Of a stretch of 6,725 bases of DNA, positions 1-5,512 are shown piece after piece (position 1 is the stretch's first letter; each line of letters opens with the position of its first letter). The notes beneath the pieces are model-generated. The model made no database searches, was not told where the DNA came from, and worked only from the letters and a program-made list of their open reading frames with translations. Position numbers and translations under genes: made by a program. The stretch is from assembly GCA_913064935.1 (NCBI GenBank), contig CAJYBF010000056.1:1-6725 (forward strand). The letters are read 5' to 3'. Source of the stretch: an uncultured Mollicutes bacterium (GTDB lineage Bacteria > Bacillota_I > Bacilli_A > MAG-NZ).

Positions 1-103
1 TGTAGTATGTTACTAGTCATTCTTGATGAGACGTGCATCTGGTAGATATGTTATAGTTATCGGCGTTTGGAGTAGGGGTGTGATGTTATGTTTTTTTTTT
101 TTT
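1..103. other. Probable non-biological read-through sequence with a poly-T run
   Basis: The 13-base T run at 91-103 sits directly against the outer end of the Illumina P7 adapter. Read in reverse complement, this is the usual pattern of a read that passes through its insert and adapter and then gives poly-A followed by noise. The 90 bases before the run contain no convincing gene or motif. They should be treated as artefact and trimmed. Basis: the sequence pattern is seen directly, and the cause is inferred from how Illumina read-through normally looks. Confidence 0.85.
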
Positions 104-169
104 CAAGCAGAAGACGGTATACGAGATAAGGCCACGTGACTGGAGTTCAGACGTGTGCTCTTCCGATCT
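104..169 (+). other. Illumina TruSeq P7/index adapter contamination
   Basis: Bases 104-127 match the P7 flow-cell sequence with one mismatch (T for C at the base before ATACGAGAT). Bases 128-135 (AAGGCCAC) are the index; its reverse complement, GTGGCCTT, is the TruSeq LT index 20 sequence as I remember it. Bases 136-169 match the TruSeq read-2 adapter and end in CTCTTCCGATCT. Translated from GTG at 136 this gives the peptide TGVQTCALPI, a known contaminant in protein databases. The genome insert therefore begins at 170. Confidence 0.98.
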
Positions 170-468
170 ATGACCGACATGTATTAGCAGCGGCTATAAA
201 ATCCAGCGCACAAATTATTGTTACTTTTAATCTTAAAGACTTTCCGAAAGAAACTCTTGATACGTATGATATTGAAGCAATGCACCCTGATGTATTTATA
301 GAGCATCAATTGGGCTTGCGGCAGGGGCTTGTCATAAGTGTAGTTAAACAGCATCGTGCTTCACTAAAAAACCCACCTAAAACAGCAGAAGAATATCTAG
401 ATACACTTTCAGCTCAGGGACTTGTAGTGACAGTTGATTTATTACGGGAATTTATTGATTTAATCTAA
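170..468 (+). CDS. PIN-domain protein, C-terminal part only (VapC-like, 5' end missing)
   Basis: About 98 genuine residues remain of a protein that is normally near 190 residues. They begin inside the conserved DDRHVLAAAI motif, where the adapter has replaced the first base of the first Asp codon (reads TAT, expected GAT). The Asp of DRHVLAAA is one of the acidic metal-binding residues of PIN nucleases. It is followed by IVTFNLKDFP and EAMHPDVFI, both typical of the PIN_3-type family, and a helical tail ending in LREFIDLI. Such proteins are predicted Mg-dependent RNases, usually the toxin of a type II toxin-antitoxin pair whose antitoxin gene lies just upstream; that gene is not in the window. 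A start at GTG 136 would lie inside the adapter and is false. The gene converges on the minus-strand block and is probably the flank of the mobile element. The truncation is a contig-end effect, so the gene may be intact in the organism. Confidence 0.85.
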
Positions 469-477
469 TTTTGAATC

Positions 478-559
478 GAAGATATATTAAATAAGAATTT
501 ATAATGGCCAATAAGACTTAAATATATTGTTGGAAATTCGAATGATGAAATATATCTTC
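478..559. repeat. 11-bp inverted repeat in the convergent intergenic region
   Basis: GAAGATATATT (478-488) and its exact reverse complement AATATATCTTC (549-559) flank 60 bases. The pair lies between the stop of the PIN gene (468) and the stop of the convergent minus-strand gene (568). A smaller hairpin, ATATCT (552-557) with AGATAT (562-567) around a TCAG loop, overlaps the right arm. Both are AT-rich and there is no clear GC stem plus U-tract, so a standard intrinsic terminator is not supported. The repeat could mark an element end or a weak bidirectional terminator, or be chance in AT-rich DNA. Confidence 0.4.
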
Positions 560-567
560 AGAGATAT

Positions 568-1452
568 CTAATATTTATTAAAAATATCTTGTTGGCCAAT
601 ATCCTTTGGGCGATGAAGTGAAGTAACGATAAACTTACCCGTACCTTTCTCATCTAATCGTATTTTTTTACTCTGACGAAAGCCTATTACTGTTCCAGGA
701 TCTTTATAATGAGCTAATCTTCTGGCAAGCTCTAAATGGCCTATCGGGATCTCAATTAATTTTAAACTAGTTGAAGTTCCCTTTAGTTCGATTAAAAAAG
801 AGTCAGGATTAGTGGATTGATTGTCGTATTTCATGCTCTGAAATTGAATTTGTTCTAGATTTTGACTATTGTGATTTATATATTTATTAAGGGTAATCAA
901 TCCAAATAGATTAATTATCTTATCTGCAACTGTTAATTTTAAATTAAAATTAGAGTCATATTCGTATAACCTTTTTAGCGGTATACTAAGTTGGTGAGCA
1001 AGGTCATAAGCTTGTTTATATTTTACGCTGATAGAAAGTTTATTGTCAGAACCGTGGCTATTAGTATTGCAAAGTTTATCTTGATTTTCGTTAATATCAT
1101 AATAATCAAAATAAAAATCTGATTCTAATTCAAGTACTTTAATAGCAGTTTTTACTATCGAATATAAAACATCTGTTAGTTCAGATTGAATGCTGTCATT
1201 TATAATCCTATTTATTGGATTAAATAATGAAACTTGTTTTAATATCCCACCTTGTAGTGGGTAGTTTTCTATATAAACCGGGTAACTGTCTTTATTGTTT
1301 ATAATACGGGTAATATGTTTAGAAATAAATTTAATTAGTTGTTCATTAATCCCATTAGATATACCAATAATTTCTTTGATATCCATATTGTTAGTACTGA
1401 AATCAGATGGATCAAATAATTTTGACTCTAAAGTGAATAGCTTGTGGGGCAT
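568..1452 (-). CDS. Hypothetical 294-residue protein, third gene of the recombinase module
   Basis: I do not recognise this family. The ATG at 1452 is preceded by AGG eight bases upstream, a weak but usable ribosome binding site, and the frame ends at TAG 568-570. The protein is hydrophilic with no signal peptide or membrane segment, so it is probably cytoplasmic. It has one cysteine (about residue 128). The N-terminal half (1-120) looks mainly helical, a polar Asn/Asp/Ser-rich linker follows (about 118-140), and the C-terminal third has a basic stretch: LARRLAHYK (242-250) and GFRQSKKIRLDEKGTGKF (257-274). The basic tail could contact nucleic acid, but this is only inferred. It lies in the same orientation as the giant recombinase gene, 116 bases after it, with its own leader. 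By position it would match the small accessory protein of a three-gene mobility module, comparable to GmtX of Gamma-Mobile-Trio elements; that equivalence is untested. No catalytic motif is visible. Confidence 0.75.
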   Translation of the reverse strand: MPHKLFTLESKLFDPSDFSTNNMDIKEIIGISNGINEQLIKFISKHITRIINNKDSYPVYIENYPLQGGILKQVSLFNPINRIINDSIQSELTDVLYSIVKTAIKVLELESDFYFDYYDINENQDKLCNTNSHGSDNKLSISVKYKQAYDLAHQLSIPLKRLYEYDSNFNLKLTVADKIINLFGLITLNKYINHNSQNLEQIQFQSMKYDNQSTNPDSFLIELKGTSTSLKLIEIPIGHLELARRLAHYKDPGTVIGFRQSKKIRLDEKGTGKFIVTSLHRPKDIGQQDIFNKY

Positions 1453-1467
1453 GAAATAGGCCTGTTT

Positions 1468-1488
1468 GAGTTTATATAGGTTAAACTC
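1468..1488. promoter_or_regulatory. Perfect 7-bp inverted repeat in the leader of the 294-residue gene
   Basis: GAGTTTA (1468-1474) and TAAACTC (1482-1488) are exact reverse complements around a 7-base spacer, 15 bases upstream of the ATG at 1452. The symmetry and 14-bp centre-to-centre spacing would suit a dimeric repressor operator. In RNA it would form a hairpin just before the ribosome binding site. It lies immediately downstream of the possible -10 box at 1489-1495, where an operator would block initiation. The repeat is seen directly; its role is inferred. Confidence 0.45.
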
Positions 1489-1518
1489 TATATGCTATTG
1501 TCGGAATATGGATGTAAA
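1489..1518 (-). promoter_or_regulatory. Possible sigma70-type promoter for the 294-residue gene
   Basis: On the minus strand, TTTACA (1513-1518) resembles a -35 box, and GCATAT or CATATA (within 1489-1495) could be a -10 at a spacing of 17 or 18. The -10 match is poor. The 116-base gap after the recombinase gene, together with the operator-like repeat just downstream, argues for independent transcription, but read-through from the upstream genes is equally possible because no clear terminator is visible in 1453-1568. Confidence 0.22.
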
Positions 1519-1568
1519 TAAATCACAGGTTGAGAATTATTTCAGTGAAATTGTTGTATTGCTTATTA

Positions 1569-4500
1569 TTACGAGACAAATAACTGGATGCCAATCAAAA
1601 AAATCAGACGATCTAGCCTGATTTGAAAATAAATAGGGTGTTTTGATGTTCTTTCAAAGCTGACCCCGATCCTATTTTGCGATGATCTTGTGTATTTTTC
1701 ACCCATAGGGATCGATTTATTGTTGATTTTTATCTTTTTTACGATGTATGTGTAGGTCTTATTTCCCTGGTGTATCGATAGAATATTGTTCTCGTGAGTA
1801 AGCCAATTACATCCTGCATCTGGAATTGAGATAGAAAAATACTTAGTTTCAATATTCAATAAAGATAATAAATTGAAGTATTTAATAAGAGATTCTGGTG
1901 AATCAAAGACAAGAGGTCTAAATTTACTGGTACTGTGGTAGCTATCAGCCCAGGACTTAACCCCTTCTTTCAGAATGTCACGTTTTTTTATACTAAATCT
2001 TTCAATCAGTTTTGAGTAAGTAGGTAGTAGTTTTTTGATCGCTTTACTTTCTTTTGAACGTGAGCTCTTATTAATCTCTGATTTATGTTTAAGTAAAAGA
2101 ATGTCTACGTTATAAAACATATATCCTGAGATTTTATACCAATTATTAAATGTCTCTAAAATTCTATTAATTTTTGGCTGTTCTAAAAAAAGGTGTGAGG
2201 GTGATAATTTTACATCAATAATATTTTTAATCGAATAATGCAATAATATGTTTTCTATATCCATTAGATTAACTGTATCTTGTTTATTTTCAGTTCCAGT
2301 CGCTATACAAGGGTGTAGAGCAAAGGATGTAGTTTTTATTTCAGATCTGGTTTTTGAATATTTATCACCTACACATACTAGTGATGATCTAATATCATCA
2401 GGTGATATGGAATGGCGTTGACGTTTTTTAGCAACGGATTTACTGCTAATTAATGTGGCATATGAAAGTAAGTTGTCAGTATTACTGATAGCATCTGATG
2501 GCCAATGTTTAACATCTGAACAATATTTATAAATTATAAAATCAGTAATATGTATATAGTTAGTAAGTGTTGTTGATATTGCCGTGTGGCCAACTAGTGA
2601 TGTTATTGCATCAAAAATAATGTGATGTCGATCTGGGTGGCCCGTAAGAAGTGTAACTGCATTATTGTAGTTTTCTTGGTCTGAAATTATATTGTTGATA
2701 ACTCCAAGATCACCTAGCCGTTCTTTAATAAGTAATGCAAATACGCGATTAACAAATGAATGTCTTAATGAATGAAATATAACATCAATATCACCAGTTA
2801 CATGTCTTAGTATTCCAATCAAAAACTGGCGGGTTTTATATTCATCAATAATTTCGGATGGGTCGTGTTCAGATGCAAATATTAAGTCTTGATAATCTGA
2901 TGAGTGTTTGAGGGATGATAATCTCGATACTATCTTTTCTTCATTTTTGGATAACACTCCAATTAACGGTATTTCTCTTACTCCTGCATCTGACTTTGTG
3001 TCGTTATATTCAGAGTTTCTAGCATGTATAACAATATAAGGTTCTTGCTCTGGCATTTGGATGTTTTCGAACTTTAAATATAGGGCTTCTGAAATTCGCA
3101 ATCCAAATCGATATCCGAAGAATATCATGAAGCAATAATATGTAGATATTTTTTTTTCTAGTTCTCCATTTTGTTCTAATTCAAGTATTGATCTAATGCA
3201 ATGTGAATATTCATCTGGAGTGATTATGATGGCATTGGCTTGTGATGTCCTCTTTTCACCTGTATGTAATGGAGACCAATCAATTTCGGGAACTAACTTT
3301 GATCTTTGTAAAAAACGATGAAAATCCTTTAAGTTATTTATTAGTTTATTGTTATTATATGTAGATGATTCGATTATCAACTGATATGTCATATCATAAT
3401 AATCTGAGCTATTTTTAATAAATGGATTGCCTGCTGTAATATCGAGTAGGGCGTTAGATATTAAACTTAAATATTCAGATATAGTGTTAAATACAATGGG
3501 ACCATTCAAATCTGTTCCTTTGATGGAAAGTTTTATCCCCCATTGTAATAATGCAATGCCAATTATTGGAAAGTTATGATTTTTGTTTATTTTATTTTCT
3601 AGCTTAGCAATTAAATATTCCTTTTTTGACTTGCTAGCTGACTGGCCCTTATGGCCGATATGTTCTTTTGCCTTTGTTAAGGTGTCGCTTAAATAACTAC
3701 TAAATATCTTGCTTGATGAAAGTGTATTTTTCGTATTATTAAGTGAATCAAAATTAAACTCACTTAAATCCTCATTGCTTTCTTCCTGTATGCTATTTTT
3801 AGCTTTTAATCGGCAATTTCTAAGGACCCTAATTAATGTGTTTTCTTTAAATGGTGTTGTATTGACTGTTCCTTGTGATATTTCTCGTAAATAAGGAGGA
3901 AGATGAACTAGCCAATATGATTGTGCTAAATGTATCAATGTATTTAATGGTGATTTAATGTTTTTTCTATAGATTGTTTTAAGAATATATTTAAGTTCTT
4001 TAATTATTTCTTTGTCGTTGATCTTATCAATTTTTCCATATTCTTTAAGTGAGCCTACTAGAGAAATCGATAGCGGTTGCATAATCCATCGTGTTAAATA
4101 AATTGTTCTCTCTTTTTTTATCTCTTGTATATCATAAAAGCTGTAACCTACTTCAGTTGTTATAGTGGCCTTAGTTTTTGTTAATAGTTCTAGTGATTTG
4201 ATGTTATTTACACAGTCAAATAATGCGGCACTTATGATTATTTCAGCCATTCTCTTTTCAAATGAAGGATGTTTGTTATCTATGTTTAGTTTTTTCCCAT
4301 TGTCTTCAATGTATTTTAAAAAATTAGATCTAACCGTGCGCGTATCTGCACTATCTTCGACTGTGGATTCAGTTAGTGGAGATGGTTCATTGTTGAGTAT
4401 GATTAAACTAGATGGTAGCTTTATGTTTTTATTTTTTCGTTGTATTTTAATTAAAATTTTCCACAATAATAACAATCGGTGATTTAGTCTTTCCTTTGCA

Positions 4501-5510
4501 TCTTCTGATGCGTTTATAATGTTGTTGCGTATTGATTCAATAATTACAGGATTGTCCTCGATGTCTTTTATCGTGAACTTTTCTAATGCATGTCTAACGA
4601 CATTTTTATCATTGTTTTTTGCGAACAGCCTGTTTTCTGTTCGTATGATAGGGCCCATTTTAGAATGAGCTGTAAATTTAAGTGTGCTGTACTGATTTAG
4701 TAAGCTTAGTTCTATATTGTGTCTTTTGGAGATTATGGTTTTCCACCCTTGTTTATTAAGGATCTGATCCATATGCTTGTTTATTGTCTCAACAAATTCT
4801 ATAGGAGATAAAACTGTCCCTTTAGAAAACGGTGTTACTATGCCCTCATTATGTCCAAGACTTTGTTCTATTAAAGGTATTATTTGTATTGGGCAGATTG
4901 TTGAATTATTTTCTTTATCTACCAATGAGATTGTTCTTATTGATGTTGAGATAAGGTGTCGTGACATATTAATAGGGTATAACCAGTCATTATTTAAAAT
5001 ATTTTTTAAATATTTTTCGCTTACTGAGTAATGTGATATCCCCGAATTACTTCTTTTTAAGAAAAAAAGAAATGGGATCACTCTGTCTTTTTTGGGTTTT
5101 GATTCACTAATATGATCGGCTATTTGATATGAGAGGGCTTCACAGTTTTCTATATGGACCAAATGACTTAGCACCCATTTCAAGTGATTTTTATATGCAT
5201 TAATTTGTTCGATAGCAATGCTAGGCAATGCTGATAAACGTAACCGATTGCTCTCAACTGTTACCTTATCTTCTACGATAATAAATTGATTAATTAAGTC
5301 CATGTCATTTTGGTAACAAAATGGATCAACTACAGGTCTATGGCCCGTAGCATGAAATAAAAGTAATGATGTGTAGGCTGTATAAGTGTTATGTATTTCG
5401 ATGAAGTCCGAAGACAGCTCCATTCTTTGAGTCGTTGCTGTTATTAATTCCCTAACGCTATTTTGAAATACCTCTAAAGAATTGGATAATTTAGTACCAA
5501 CGCGTAACAT
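1569..5510 (-). CDS. Giant tyrosine recombinase/integrase (1313 residues), predicted active
   Basis: The catalytic domain of a tyrosine site-specific recombinase lies at about residues 760-1000. Visible motifs are box I GYRFGLRISEAL with catalytic Arg805, TKSDAGVREIPL with the probable catalytic Lys839, FHSLRHSF with His913 and Arg916, and LVGHTAISTTLTNY with His975 and the nucleophile Tyr985. The set is complete, so strand cleavage through a 3'-phosphotyrosine is expected. Most integrases have 300-450 residues. Here some 760 residues precede the domain and about 310 follow it, and I recognise neither part. The spacing between HSLRH and GHT is about 57 residues, longer than the usual 20-30. 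A Lys/Asn-rich segment (about 565-645) may be a linker. The ATG at 5510 comes 2 bases after the TAA of the upstream gene, so the two are probably co-transcribed and translationally coupled; a possible SD core (AGGA) lies unusually far from the ATG, at about 13 bases. The frame is intact throughout. It is a plausible integration/excision enzyme for a genomic island, comparable in position to GmtZ of Gamma-Mobile-Trio elements, a comparison I could not verify. Confidence 0.9.
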   Translation of the reverse strand: MLRVGTKLSNSLEVFQNSVRELITATTQRMELSSDFIEIHNTYTAYTSLLLFHATGHRPVVDPFCYQNDMDLINQFIIVEDKVTVESNRLRLSALPSIAIEQINAYKNHLKWVLSHLVHIENCEALSYQIADHISESKPKKDRVIPFLFFLKRSNSGISHYSVSEKYLKNILNNDWLYPINMSRHLISTSIRTISLVDKENNSTICPIQIIPLIEQSLGHNEGIVTPFSKGTVLSPIEFVETINKHMDQILNKQGWKTIISKRHNIELSLLNQYSTLKFTAHSKMGPIIRTENRLFAKNNDKNVVRHALEKFTIKDIEDNPVIIESIRNNIINASEDAKERLNHRLLLLWKILIKIQRKNKNIKLPSSLIILNNEPSPLTESTVEDSADTRTVRSNFLKYIEDNGKKLNIDNKHPSFEKRMAEIIISAALFDCVNNIKSLELLTKTKATITTEVGYSFYDIQEIKKERTIYLTRWIMQPLSISLVGSLKEYGKIDKINDKEIIKELKYILKTIYRKNIKSPLNTLIHLAQSYWLVHLPPYLREISQGTVNTTPFKENTLIRVLRNCRLKAKNSIQEESNEDLSEFNFDSLNNTKNTLSSSKIFSSYLSDTLTKAKEHIGHKGQSASKSKKEYLIAKLENKINKNHNFPIIGIALLQWGIKLSIKGTDLNGPIVFNTISEYLSLISNALLDITAGNPFIKNSSDYYDMTYQLIIESSTYNNNKLINNLKDFHRFLQRSKLVPEIDWSPLHTGEKRTSQANAIIITPDEYSHCIRSILELEQNGELEKKISTYYCFMIFFGYRFGLRISEALYLKFENIQMPEQEPYIVIHARNSEYNDTKSDAGVREIPLIGVLSKNEEKIVSRLSSLKHSSDYQDLIFASEHDPSEIIDEYKTRQFLIGILRHVTGDIDVIFHSLRHSFVNRVFALLIKERLGDLGVINNIISDQENYNNAVTLLTGHPDRHHIIFDAITSLVGHTAISTTLTNYIHITDFIIYKYCSDVKHWPSDAISNTDNLLSYATLISSKSVAKKRQRHSISPDDIRSSLVCVGDKYSKTRSEIKTTSFALHPCIATGTENKQDTVNLMDIENILLHYSIKNIIDVKLSPSHLFLEQPKINRILETFNNWYKISGYMFYNVDILLLKHKSEINKSSRSKESKAIKKLLPTYSKLIERFSIKKRDILKEGVKSWADSYHSTSKFRPLVFDSPESLIKYFNLLSLLNIETKYFSISIPDAGCNWLTHENNILSIHQGNKTYTYIVKKIKINNKSIPMGEKYTRSSQNRIGVSFERTSKHPIYFQIRLDRLIFLIGIQLFVS

Positions 5511-5512
5511 AC

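Noticed and set aside
136..171. GTG start and N-terminal residues MTGVQTCALPI of the PIN frame
   Set aside because: They are a translation of the Illumina adapter, not genomic sequence.
505..601. Direct repeat TGGCCAATA as a firm attachment-site duplication
   Set aside because: It is only 9 bp, one copy is inside a coding region, and a near copy (TGGCCAAT) also occurs near 2500, so chance is likely.
1539..1551. Palindrome ATTTCA-G-TGAAAT after the giant recombinase gene as a terminator
   Set aside because: The stem is short and AT-rich with a one-base centre, and no U-tract follows in the transcript direction.
3709..5031. Plus-strand open frames at 3709-3894, 4165-4482 and 4777-5031
   Set aside because: They lie wholly opposite the intact giant recombinase gene and show no family-like motifs; they are antisense shadows.
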